64,000 nt of DNA from Luteolibacter rhizosphaerae (GTDB taxonomy: Bacteria > Verrucomicrobiota > Verrucomicrobiia > Verrucomicrobiales > Akkermansiaceae): NCBI RefSeq assembly GCF_025950095.1, contig NZ_JAPDDR010000007.1, positions 310,001 to 374,000 on the forward strand. The letters are read 5' to 3'. Of the stretch, positions 29,800-37,982 are shown piece by piece. The position numbers and the translations under genes were made by a program. Below the pieces are notes generated by a model, which made no database searches, was not told the origin of the DNA, and saw only the letters and a program-made list of their open reading frames with translations. Every line of letters starts with the position of its first letter. Positions within the stretch are counted from its first letter, which is position 1.

Positions 29800-30435
29800 A
29801 TGCGTTTCTCCGCGGTGCTCTTTGATTTCGATGGCGTGCTGGTCGATACCGAATGGGCGATCTACGAGGCGTGGCACCGCACCTTCCAAGGCAACGGCCA
29901 CCCGCTCCCGCTGGAGACCTACACGCAATGCATCGGTTCGGACTTCGATACCTGGTCGCCCAAAACCCACCTCGAACAACTCACCGGCCGTAGCTTCGAT
30001 TGGCACCAGCTCGATGAAGCCCGCCAGATCGAGATCCGCCGCGATCTCGAACAAGCCGGCCCCATGCCCGGCGTGGTGGCTCTCCTCGAAAAACTGAAAG
30101 CCGCCGGCACCCCTCTCGCCGTCGTCTCCAGTTCCTCCCACTTCTGGGTCGATGGCTGGCTGGAGAAACTACGGCTCATGCCGTACTTCGATACCGTGGT
30201 CTGTCGCGGTGATGCCCCGCGTATCAAGCCCGCCCCCGACCTCTGGCTGGAGGCCATCCGCCGCCTCGGCCTTCCCGCCGGCGAATGCCTCGCCATCGAG
30301 GATTCGCTCAACGGCGTGAAGTCCGCCAAGGCCGCCGGGTTGAACGTCTGGGCCGTGCCGAACCGGACCACCGCCTGCCTCGATTTCTCGCTGGCAGATT
30401 CGGTGATCCCTTCGCTGGAAGCCGTCACGCTCTGA
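29800..30435 (+). CDS. HAD-superfamily phosphatase (beta-phosphoglucomutase-like)
   Basis: This 211-residue soluble enzyme carries all HAD landmarks: motif I FDFDGVLVDTE with nucleophile Asp9 and acid Asp11, motif II VVSSSSHFW, motif III lysine in RIKPAPDLW, and motif IV in CLAIEDSLNGVKSAKAAG. A helical cap lies between motifs I and II. This layout (subfamily I, DGVLVDTE and EDSxxGVxAA) is that of beta-phosphoglucomutase and phosphoglycolate- or sugar-phosphate phosphatases. The precise substrate cannot be told. It converges with the DUF3472 gene, leaving only 4 bases between the two stop codons. Confidence 0.9.
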   Translation: MRFSAVLFDFDGVLVDTEWAIYEAWHRTFQGNGHPLPLETYTQCIGSDFDTWSPKTHLEQLTGRSFDWHQLDEARQIEIRRDLEQAGPMPGVVALLEKLKAAGTPLAVVSSSSHFWVDGWLEKLRLMPYFDTVVCRGDAPRIKPAPDLWLEAIRRLGLPAGECLAIEDSLNGVKSAKAAGLNVWAVPNRTTACLDFSLADSVIPSLEAVTL

Positions 30436-30439
30436 GCGC

Positions 30440-31744
30440 TCACAGCTCAGCCCCGTCCAGCTTCTTGAAGTCGATCGACGGTTTCTTCCCTGCCGTGGAC
30501 TCGCGCGTGAACTTGCTCCCGAGCTTCACGCTCTCTGCGAAGAAGCCGCCGTTTCGCATGAAGAACTCCTTCCCCTTCGATCCCCCCGCGAAATCGAGGC
30601 GGTAGCCGCGCTGCGCGATGTCATCCCCGGTGAAGCGGGCCTCGGTGATCTCCTGCCACTTGCCCGTCACGTCGCAGGCCCACTGGTTCCCGTAGAGCGC
30701 GCCGCGGCTCACATAGCCTTGGCGATCCGCGAAGTTTTCGAGGAAGGAATGTGCGCCTGTTAGATGCTTGTCGGTCTTCGGCCGCTTGAAGCTCGCGATG
30801 AGTTTCCACTCCCGCTTGTCCGGCAGGTAGAACCACGCGCTGTAGTCGGTCGAGCCCTTGCCATCCGGCTTCACCCGGTTCAGGAAGCGATAAGTCTCTC
30901 CCGTTTTCCAAGGATAGTTCCAGTAGCTCTGGCCGCCCGAGCCCTCGCCACCGAACTCTCCGCCATGCACGCCATCACCCTTCTTCAGAAGGGTGATGCG
31001 CTGGTCCTCCGGAATCTCCTGCGGATTATCCGTCGAGAAGGGACTCCACACCGAGAACAACACCCGGCGCTCGGTGGGTGAGTTCACCTGGAACCCGAAG
31101 TAACCTTCGCCGAAGCCGTTCGACATGAAGTAGGAGCCGATCGGATCCTGCCCCTCCGGCACCGTCACCTCGTTGTAAAACCATTCCGTGGGCTCGCCGT
31201 GGGGCAGCGGATATCCAAGGTGCACCGATGGCCCGCGCCGCCCCCAGTAAAAGCGGTTCCCCTCGTTGTCCTTCACGTAGTTCAGCACCGCCTCATCCGG
31301 AGCCTCGACCGTGATCGCTTCCAGATCCCCGAAAACCTCCCCGCTCTTCTTGAGCCCTTGAAGGTCGATCCGCACATAGCCCGCCTCCTTCACCGGAAAG
31401 CTCCCGATCTCCAGCGACCCGGCTTCCCCACCCTTCAACTCCAGCTCCCGGGATTTCCCATCGATCGAAACCCGGATCCGCGACTCCCCTTCGGCTAGCT
31501 TCGCCTTCAGACCGAGCTTCAGCTCCGCCGCCCGGTCCACCCGGAAATACACCGAGCGCACCGTTTCCGGACTCGTCCAGCGAGGCCTTCCCCGCCCGCC
31601 ATCCTCACCCTTGGTGACATAAGAATTGCCCCCCAGCGGCACCTCCCAAGTCCGCACGGCCGCTTCACCGCAGAGCGGGGACAAACCCAGCACACCTGCA
31701 AACCACAAGCCCACCCATCCGCGGCAATCTCCAAGCATCAGCAT
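30440..31744 (-). CDS. Exported DUF3472 domain protein
   Basis: This is a 434-residue protein. A signal peptide (about 1-29) is followed by a beta-rich domain at about residues 30-160 that resembles DUF5077 (TWEVPLGGNSYV, VYFRVDRAAELKLGLKA). A DUF3472 domain follows at about 180-420 (SVHLGYPLPHGEPTEWFYNEV, GYFGFQVNSPTERRVLFSVW, YSAWFYLPDKREWKLIASF). The family is secreted and common in Bacteroidota and Verrucomicrobiota; its function is not established, though carbohydrate contact is often assumed. ATGs at 31744 and 31738 are both possible starts. Confidence 0.82.
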   Translation of the reverse strand: MLMLGDCRGWVGLWFAGVLGLSPLCGEAAVRTWEVPLGGNSYVTKGEDGGRGRPRWTSPETVRSVYFRVDRAAELKLGLKAKLAEGESRIRVSIDGKSRELELKGGEAGSLEIGSFPVKEAGYVRIDLQGLKKSGEVFGDLEAITVEAPDEAVLNYVKDNEGNRFYWGRRGPSVHLGYPLPHGEPTEWFYNEVTVPEGQDPIGSYFMSNGFGEGYFGFQVNSPTERRVLFSVWSPFSTDNPQEIPEDQRITLLKKGDGVHGGEFGGEGSGGQSYWNYPWKTGETYRFLNRVKPDGKGSTDYSAWFYLPDKREWKLIASFKRPKTDKHLTGAHSFLENFADRQGYVSRGALYGNQWACDVTGKWQEITEARFTGDDIAQRGYRLDFAGGSKGKEFFMRNGGFFAESVKLGSKFTRESTAGKKPSIDFKKLDGAEL

Positions 31745-31809
31745 GCCCGGAGAAACGAAACCAATTCGCTCTTTTTTGCATTAAAAATGACCCACTATGC
31801 AGATTCACT

Positions 31810-32652
31810 CTAGTTCCGCTCGCTGGAGTGAATCACCGGGTAGTGATCCGAAACGCTATCCAGCACCTCATCCTGGCTCACATACACGGTCCGGACTGAC
31901 GCCGCCGTGGCCGGATCGGTCAGGATCAGGTCGATCCGTTGCATGAACTTCGCCTGCTCCACCGGGGTATCCGCATGCGGCTTCATCCGCGTCGGCACGG
32001 AGAAATTCGCCGGCAGCGGTGCCGCCGAGTCCACCAGCCCCACATCCATGAAGCCGGCCACCACCCCGGCATCGAACACCCCGTTCAGCAGGTTCGTCGG
32101 CTTCGCCCGCTTGATCAGGATTCTCTGCGCATTCGCGTACCGGATGTCACGCGGCGACTTGTCGTTGAAGTCTCCCAGTGAATAGAGCCGCCGCTTCTCG
32201 CTCAGGAGCTTCGCCGCCAGCGGTGCCAGGATCTTCATCTCCTGCTCCCGCGTCGCCCGCGTGTGCGGACACAGGTGGATCACCATGAAGTCCGTATCCG
32301 CCGTCCGTGCATGCAGGCAGCCATGCCACAGCCCCTCCCGGATCTTTGCCACCACCTCGATCGGCGTCTTTGAAGTCAGTCCCACCGGGAAACCATCCTT
32401 CTTCAAAATCGCGCTATACGGATGCCCCCACGCCTTCGCCGCCTCCGCGAGCTTCACCTCGTCGAAGCCGTTCAGCTCCTGCAGCGCCACCACATCCGGC
32501 GCCTGCTTCCACAGCCACTCGCTCCCCGCTGCGATCTCCTTCCCGTGGTTGAAGCCATACAGGACATTCCACGAGATCACCTTGAACTCCTTCCCCTCCG
32601 CAGAACACAGGAAAAGCCAAGCTAGGATAACGGAAAAGAGAAGGCGGCGCAT
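31810..32652 (-). CDS. Exported endonuclease/exonuclease/phosphatase family protein
   Basis: This is a 280-residue protein. It starts with a signal peptide (MRRLLFSVILAWLFLCSAEG) and carries the landmarks of the EEP fold: VISWNVLYGFN, the metal-binding Glu in DVVALQELNGF, HLCPHTRATREQE, the SLGDFND motif, and the final DSVSDHYPVI with the catalytic Asp-His pair. Secreted relatives act on nucleic acids, phospholipids or sugar phosphates; the substrate here is unknown. The frame opens at 32742, but this would overlap the neighbouring gene and lacks a sensible leader, so the ATG at 32652 is used. The next gene upstream on the same strand ends 79 bases away. Confidence 0.88.
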   Translation of the reverse strand: MRRLLFSVILAWLFLCSAEGKEFKVISWNVLYGFNHGKEIAAGSEWLWKQAPDVVALQELNGFDEVKLAEAAKAWGHPYSAILKKDGFPVGLTSKTPIEVVAKIREGLWHGCLHARTADTDFMVIHLCPHTRATREQEMKILAPLAAKLLSEKRRLYSLGDFNDKSPRDIRYANAQRILIKRAKPTNLLNGVFDAGVVAGFMDVGLVDSAAPLPANFSVPTRMKPHADTPVEQAKFMQRIDLILTDPATAASVRTVYVSQDEVLDSVSDHYPVIHSSERN

Positions 32653-32731
32653 GGATCGGATCGCCGATCCAAGATCCCTCCAAGGCCCCGCCCGAGCCTC
32701 CCGATGTGACGATCCCGTCGCGCCCGTCCGC

Positions 32732-33742
32732 TCAGTTCCCAATCTCCGGGTGGTGCTTCGCCATGCACACGTCGCACACCCCGTGGCTGAACTTCGCCTC
32801 GCTATGCCGCTGGATGTAGGCCTCCAGCTGGTGCCAGCTCCCGTCTTTGTCCCGGATGTTCTTGCAGTAGGAACAGGTCGGCAGAATCCCCCGCAGGCTC
32901 TTCACCTCCGCCAGCGCTTGGTGCAGCGACCCGATCAACTTCATGTTCTCCCGCTCCACCTCCTTCCGCCGCTCGATCTCACGCTGCGCGATGCTCAGCT
33001 CCAGCCGCACCTTGGTCACCTCCTTCAGGATCGCCAGCACCGGCCGGTTCTCGATCTCCATCCCGTTCTTCCCGTTCTGCCACGCCAGATACCAGTAGAG
33101 GAAGGGGAACGCGAAGACCCCGATCACCAGCCGGCTGGTGAAGGTCCCCGCCATGATGTGGAGGTAGTCCGGCGTCCCGGCAAATGCCCCGGTCGCGAAG
33201 AGCACCACATCCAACCACAGCACCCCCAGCAGCGTCAGGAAGGACCGCAGCCACAGCCGCACATTGAGCTGCGGCTTGCCCAGAAACTCCCACGCGATCG
33301 CCAGGAAGATCAGGTCCGCAAACGCCGCGAAGATCGACGCCGAGTAAATCCTCAGGCTCTGCGGGGGGAAGTAGTTCGTCGTGTCCGGACTCGAAAGCTT
33401 GAGCTGCCAGTGCAGCACCATCGTGATCACCGGCACCATGATCGAGACCCCGATGATCGTGGAGATCGCGATCCGCGTCGCCCGCGGCCCGTCGAAGACA
33501 TAGACGACGAACACGCCTAACAGTAGTGCGGTATAGAATACCGTGGAGCCCACCATGAAGGACACCCCGGGGATCTCCACCTTCACGCCCGCATCCGTCA
33601 CCCACACCATCACCGCGGTCAGGCTGCCGATCAGCGCGTAGAAGTGCGCCAAGCCCAGCTTGGTCCGGAGCGAGTGCGCCCACAACACGAGGAAGTAGAC
33701 GGCGATCGCCTCCGTGATCAGAATCAGCAGTTCATTCGTCAT
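32732..33742 (-). CDS. Seven-helix membrane protein with coiled coil and tetracysteine tail
   Basis: This 336-residue protein has about seven hydrophobic helices in the first 235 residues (for example LLILITEAIAVYFLVLWAHS and SFLTLLGVLWLDVVLFATGA). A coiled coil follows (about 240-285; LELSIAQREIERRKEVEREN), then a small tail with CSYC and CDVC pairs around WHQLEAYIQRHSEAKFSHG. This tail is well known at the end of many PAS- or receiver-containing signalling proteins and is thought to be a zinc-binding or dimerisation element. There is no kinase, GGDEF or methyl-accepting domain, so it probably acts as a sensor that signals through partners. Confidence 0.75.
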   Translation of the reverse strand: MTNELLILITEAIAVYFLVLWAHSLRTKLGLAHFYALIGSLTAVMVWVTDAGVKVEIPGVSFMVGSTVFYTALLLGVFVVYVFDGPRATRIAISTIIGVSIMVPVITMVLHWQLKLSSPDTTNYFPPQSLRIYSASIFAAFADLIFLAIAWEFLGKPQLNVRLWLRSFLTLLGVLWLDVVLFATGAFAGTPDYLHIMAGTFTSRLVIGVFAFPFLYWYLAWQNGKNGMEIENRPVLAILKEVTKVRLELSIAQREIERRKEVERENMKLIGSLHQALAEVKSLRGILPTCSYCKNIRDKDGSWHQLEAYIQRHSEAKFSHGVCDVCMAKHHPEIGN

Positions 33743-33941
33743 TCGCCGGCGCTATCATCCGGCCCTTCCGCACTCGCTCCGATTCCCCCGCGATATGTCC
33801 ACTCTCGGGACATTCATCCGCAGAAGATGAAACGGGCTAAAGGACCGCGCACCGCGGTAGCAACCCGGCCACCGGAAGACAAGAGGCGAGCACCTAACAG
33901 ACCGCAAAATCGGTCATATCTCCCGCTTTCGGGTAGCGCCG

Positions 33942-33959
33942 GGGGAGCCGCCGCTCCCC
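33942..33959 (-). terminator. Short GC hairpin downstream of the pilin-tailed lipoprotein gene
   Basis: GGGGAGC (33942-33948) pairs with GCTCCCC (33953-33959) around the loop CGCC, six bases past the stop codon of the minus-strand gene. No T run follows, so termination is uncertain. Confidence 0.35.
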
Positions 33960-33965
33960 GCACTC

Positions 33966-35525
33966 TCACCAATCCTTCGTCTTTCCCGGCTCCGCGTGAT
34001 GCTCCTTGTTATCGCACTCGCAGGCGAGCGATCCCACCTTCGGAATCGTCTTCGCGAAGGTGTAGCGGCCTCCGGTGCACACCGGCTTCTTCACGTATTC
34101 GCGGTGAATCTTCTCCCAAGGAATCGGATCGCCGGGCTTCAGTTTGTGTATGTTCTGATAGCCCCGCACCGCCTGCTGCATGTTGCGGGTATTCATGATG
34201 CAGGCCGCCCGGTCCGAACCCTTCTTCCAAGCCCGCGCTCCGATGAAAAGGATACTGGTGCCGGTCAGCACCGGCAGGCTCGAAGCCATGTCCACATCCG
34301 CCGCGATCGGCATCTCGGAAGTCGTGGAGATCCCGTCCGCCTCATTGGCCACACACAGCGACCACGGCTTCGCCTCCAGCATCTCCGCAGCCTTGATGAT
34401 CATCGGCGCGCCTTCCTCGTTGATCTGCTTCGCGGACTTGCTCAGCACCCAGCGGATCGCCGTCGGAATCTGGGGAGAAGCGTAGACCAGCAAATTGCCC
34501 TTCGCCGGGAAATGATCGGTCGCCGCGGTATACTCCTTCCACTGGCCCAGCTTCATTGCCGCCGTTTCCACATACTTCAGATACTCCTCGCGGCTGGCCA
34601 AGGTCAGCACTCCATCCTCCCCATAGAGAAACACCGCGCGCGGCTGTTGCAGCGGCGGCACGGGCATCTCCCAACCCTGACGCCCGGCGATCGGCTTCGG
34701 CTTGCCCATCCCCTGCTCAAGCATCGGCAGCAGCAGCGGGAGCAGATCCTTGCCTCCCGTGATCTGCACGAAGAAATCCACCGGCTGCGGCGAAAGCGGC
34801 GTCGCCTGCCAGGACGAGATGTCCACACCCAGCATCAGGTGCAGGTCCGTCATCGACAGCAGCGCCTCCAGGTTCGCCCCGATCGGCAAGGGCTCGCTCA
34901 GGAATTTCGAGGCCGCCGCCTGCTGCCCGCAGGCCCCCGCGATCCGCTGGATCAGCCCCGGCAACGTCGTCCCGTCGATCCGCGTCTCCACCACCAGATC
35001 CGTCGCCGCCGGGATGAACGAGGGGCTCCGGAACTCGAAAGCTTCCTTCCCCATCAGGTTCGAGAAGCCCTTCCGACCCTCCGGAAAATAGCTGTAGCGC
35101 CGAGCCAGCCATGAGTCGCCATCTTTGCGCAGGCTCCGTGCGGAGGCCGCCGCATCCGCAATTCCGATCGAGTCGACGATCTCCTCCGCATTGAGCGGCC
35201 CCAAGGCCTTTGCCTCCGGCACTCCGTCTAGGACCGACTTCACCGCATTCACCACCCACTCGCGGGTGCCTTGATGATCCTCGAAATGCAGCACCTTTCC
35301 ACCCACATCCACCTTGCCCATCAGATGCTGGAAATGCGGCGACCCCTCGCTCACCGCGGCGGGCAGGCTGGCGGATGTCCCGCTCGCCGGAGCACCCGGT
35401 GCCGGCGGACGGACCTCCGGCGAGGCATTCGTGGCGGAAGAGGAACGGGCACGATCACAACCCGGGAGCAAAAATCCCATCGGCAGGAGGAGGGCCACGG
35501 CGACCGCGGCTGATCTGAATGTCAT
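33966..35525 (-). CDS. Lipoprotein with type IV pilin-like C-terminal segment
   Basis: This 519-residue protein begins with a lipoprotein signal (MTFRSAAVAVALLLPMGFLLPGC; lipobox LPGC). A Ser/Ala/Pro-rich linker is followed by a large region of unknown type (about residues 65-430). The last 80 residues (AACIMNTRNMQQAVRGYQ, then PVCTGGRYTF and VGSLACEC) closely resemble the variable C-terminal part of verrucomicrobial type II/IV pseudopilins, with the ACxxNxRxxxxAxxxY helix, a CxxGGxY turn and a terminal Cys. The usual pilin N-terminal methylation helix is missing. The middle domain may be a periplasmic substrate-binding or chaperone-like unit; I do not recognise it. Confidence 0.6.
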   Translation of the reverse strand: MTFRSAAVAVALLLPMGFLLPGCDRARSSSATNASPEVRPPAPGAPASGTSASLPAAVSEGSPHFQHLMGKVDVGGKVLHFEDHQGTREWVVNAVKSVLDGVPEAKALGPLNAEEIVDSIGIADAAASARSLRKDGDSWLARRYSYFPEGRKGFSNLMGKEAFEFRSPSFIPAATDLVVETRIDGTTLPGLIQRIAGACGQQAAASKFLSEPLPIGANLEALLSMTDLHLMLGVDISSWQATPLSPQPVDFFVQITGGKDLLPLLLPMLEQGMGKPKPIAGRQGWEMPVPPLQQPRAVFLYGEDGVLTLASREEYLKYVETAAMKLGQWKEYTAATDHFPAKGNLLVYASPQIPTAIRWVLSKSAKQINEEGAPMIIKAAEMLEAKPWSLCVANEADGISTTSEMPIAADVDMASSLPVLTGTSILFIGARAWKKGSDRAACIMNTRNMQQAVRGYQNIHKLKPGDPIPWEKIHREYVKKPVCTGGRYTFAKTIPKVGSLACECDNKEHHAEPGKTKDW

Positions 35526-35701
35526 GAAATCCTGATATTTTTAAAAGACAAGCCAGTCAAGCCATCCCAGTTAGAGAAAAGTTTAGTTATCCGTAACAAT
35601 TTCGCCCCCATTTTGCAGCAAACTCTAAACTCATTGCGCAGCCCCGCAGAAACTTCCGGTGTTGCCCGCTTGCAGCCCGCTTGGGAAGCTCCCGCCGCCC
35701 G

Positions 35702-36439
35702 ATGAAGTTCAAGCTGACCCTAGCCTACGACGGCAGCGCCTATCAGGGCTGGCAATCGCAGCGATCCGGGCGCGGCGTGCAGGATCAGGTCGAGCAAGCT
35801 CTGGCCCGGCTCTTCCCGGAGAGCCCGAAACTCACCGGCTCCAGCCGCACGGATGCCGGGGTGCACGCCCTCGGGCTCGTCGCCCACTTCGAGGCTGCGG
35901 AGTTGCGCATGCCACTCCATCACCTCTCCCTCGCCATCAACTCCCTGCTCCCGGAGGACATCCGCGTGATGCGCGCCGGCCGGGCGCCCGCGGACTTCCA
36001 TGCCCGCTTCGGCGCGGTCTCGAAGCAGTACCGCTACCGCATCTGGAATCATCCCGCGATGAATCCCCTCCTCCGCACCCAGGCCTGGCATGTCCCGCGG
36101 AAGCTCGATCTCCCCGCCATGCGTCAGGCCGCGGCCCTCTTCACCGGTCGCCACGACTTCAGCGCCTTCACCGCCAACCGGCCGGGCGAACTCGGCGACC
36201 CCGTCCGCACCTTGGACCGCTGTGAAGTCCGCAAGCGCGGCAGCGAAATCACCCTCATCTTCGAGGCCAGCGGCTTTCTCTACAAGATGTGCCGCGGCAT
36301 CGCCGGCACCCTCGTCCAAGTCGGCGAAGGCAAGTTCCCGCCCGGAGCCATCGAAGGGATCTTCAAAACCCGCGACCGCCGCGCCGCAGGCGTGAATGCC
36401 CCCGCGCATGGCCTCACCCTGTGGAAGGTGAACTACTAG
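35702..36439 (+). CDS. truA: tRNA pseudouridine synthase A
   Basis: This 245-residue enzyme isomerises uridines 38-40 of the tRNA anticodon stem to pseudouridine. The catalytic Asp51 lies in SSRTDAGVHA, the family hallmark. Other conserved segments are the opening KLTLAYDGSAYQGWQ, RYRIWN near residue 115, and HDFSAFTANRPG near 155. Length matches the family. The ATG at 35702 was chosen because it starts the conserved first strand; a longer frame from 35681 adds seven unrelated residues. It is divergent from the lipoprotein gene, and the AT-rich spacer (35526-35701) should hold both promoters. Confidence 0.95.
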   Translation: MKFKLTLAYDGSAYQGWQSQRSGRGVQDQVEQALARLFPESPKLTGSSRTDAGVHALGLVAHFEAAELRMPLHHLSLAINSLLPEDIRVMRAGRAPADFHARFGAVSKQYRYRIWNHPAMNPLLRTQAWHVPRKLDLPAMRQAAALFTGRHDFSAFTANRPGELGDPVRTLDRCEVRKRGSEITLIFEASGFLYKMCRGIAGTLVQVGEGKFPPGAIEGIFKTRDRRAAGVNAPAHGLTLWKVNY

Positions 36440-36509
36440 GGAGCGCCAAGGCTCGGAGGGCGGACAGATTTCCTTGTCCCAACTCCGGAGGGATTCCCAA
36501 TCCCAAATC

Positions 36510-36998
36510 ATGGCCCTCCACATCCTCACCATCGTCCATGTGATCATCAGCCTGCTGGCCATTGCATCCGGCTTCGTCGTGATGGCCGCCATGGTCCGCG
36601 GTGAAGCCCGGCATCCTTGGACCGCCTTCTTCCTCGCCATGACGGTCGCCACCAGCGCCACCGGCTTCCTCTTCCCCATCAAAGGCTTCACCCCCGCACT
36701 GGCCTTCGGGGTGATCTCCCTGATCGTCCTCGCGCTGGCCATCCATGCGCTCCGCTCCAAGCAACTGGCAGGAGACTGGAAGAAAACCTATATCATCAGC
36801 GCCCTCTTCGCCCAGTATCTGAATGTCTTTGTTCTCGTCGTTCAGATGTTCCAGAAGATCCCTCCGCTCAAAGCCCTTGCCCCCACCCAAAGCGAACCAC
36901 CCTTCGGCATCGCCCAAGGAATCGTCCTGATCGTCTTCCTGTGGACCGGCTTCCGCGCGCTCAAACGTCCGAAGCCCGATCTGACCCCCGCAAGCTGA
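36510..36998 (+). CDS. Small four-helix membrane protein of unknown function
   Basis: This is a 162-residue protein with about four hydrophobic helices (ILTIVHVIISLLAIASGFVVM, FFLAMTVATSATGF, FGVISLIVLALAIHAL and IVLIVFLWTGFRAL). The fold resembles small DUF2306/cytochrome b561-like membrane proteins, but I see no conserved heme histidines and do not assign a function. The ATG at 36510 starts the first helix directly; an earlier in-frame ATG at 36474 adds a polar leader. The gene follows truA by 70 bases on the same strand. Confidence 0.65.
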   Translation: MALHILTIVHVIISLLAIASGFVVMAAMVRGEARHPWTAFFLAMTVATSATGFLFPIKGFTPALAFGVISLIVLALAIHALRSKQLAGDWKKTYIISALFAQYLNVFVLVVQMFQKIPPLKALAPTQSEPPFGIAQGIVLIVFLWTGFRALKRPKPDLTPAS

Positions 36999-37013
36999 TC
37001 ACAGCACGCTCTC

Positions 37014-37286
37014 TCACTCCACCGCATCCGCATATTCCGGATGCCGCTGCAGCCATGCCACGGCATACCCGCACACTGGCTGCACCTTGAGTCCCCGCTC
37101 CCGCACGATCTGCATCGTGCCTTCCATCAAGCGACCCGCTGTCCCCCGCCCCCGTAGCGCCGGATCCGCCTCCACATGAGGGAGGATGAGAACATCGCCA
37201 TGCTGGCGATAGTCTGAAAAGGCCACCTTCCCCTCTTCCACCAGCTCGAAGCGCTGGCGGGCCACATTGTCGGTCACCGGATTCAT
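37014..37286 (-). CDS. Small GNAT-type N-acetyltransferase
   Basis: This is a 90-residue protein of the short GNAT subfamily (YjdJ-like, about 90-100 residues). The acetyl-CoA-binding motif A is visible as LPHVEADPALRGRGTAGRLMEG, with the R/Q-x-x-G-x-G/A signature RGRGTAG. It is followed by QPVCGYAVAWLQRHPEYAD, the usual end of the family. Short GNATs of this type acetylate unknown small molecules or proteins. It is convergent with the membrane protein gene (15 bases between stops). Confidence 0.85.
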   Translation of the reverse strand: MNPVTDNVARQRFELVEEGKVAFSDYRQHGDVLILPHVEADPALRGRGTAGRLMEGTMQIVRERGLKVQPVCGYAVAWLQRHPEYADAVE

Positions 37287-37330
37287 GGCGGCAGCATCAC
37301 CTCGCAGGTCCGCAGCGCAAGGCGGCTCCT

Positions 37331-37795
37331 TCAGAGCCTACCCTCTTCCAGATCGTAGACGTCGAACCAGTGATACACGACCCGGCCCTCCGGCACGTTC
37401 TCCTCGATGTATTCCTCCAAGTACACCTGCAGCTCGATATCCAAGTCGCTGATCCGCTTGTCGCGTAGCTCGTTGCTCCAGCGGATCACTTCTTCCTTCG
37501 ACCCGTTCTTCGCGTGCTCGCGGATCCAGCGATCCATCTCCTCGTCATTTCTTCCCTCTGCTACCGCCTTCTTGAAGTCCTTCGGATCGATCCCCGCAAA
37601 GTCCAGGAACATGCGGTCCATCGGACAAGCGTAGTGATATTCCCCCTGGGTCTTGGCCAGCTCCGCCCGGCACTTGTCCAAGGCTCGGGCTGCCAGCACG
37701 TAGCCTCCGAGCTTCTGGCGCGGACCGCGGGGAAACTCCTTGCCCAGATCAGGTGCCTGGGCCTTCACGTTTTCATGAACCTTTGTCGCACTCAT
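37331..37795 (-). CDS. DUF5069 family protein
   Basis: This 154-residue soluble protein is highly charged. It opens with KAQAPDLGKEFPRGPRQKLG, followed by GYVLAARALDKCRAELA and FLDFAGIDPKDFKKAVAEG. This is the pattern of DUF5069, a family found mostly in Verrucomicrobiota, Planctomycetota and Acidobacteriota; its function is unknown. It lies 45 bases upstream of the GNAT gene on the same strand and is divergent from the DEAD-box helicase. Confidence 0.85.
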   Translation of the reverse strand: MSATKVHENVKAQAPDLGKEFPRGPRQKLGGYVLAARALDKCRAELAKTQGEYHYACPMDRMFLDFAGIDPKDFKKAVAEGRNDEEMDRWIREHAKNGSKEEVIRWSNELRDKRISDLDIELQVYLEEYIEENVPEGRVVYHWFDVYDLEEGRL

Positions 37796-37982
37796 AGCGA
37801 CGGGGTTTTTCGCAAGCGATATGCCAAGGCGGGCGCGGCTCCTTGATCAAGACACCGCAAGGGTTTCACGCCCGCCCACCCGGCCCGGGCCGGATTCCGC
37901 GGCATGTCTTCTGCACCCGCCTGATTGCATCGGGCCATTCGCCGCTGGCCACCCGGCCCCCCGCCCCGCAGACTCACCGCAC

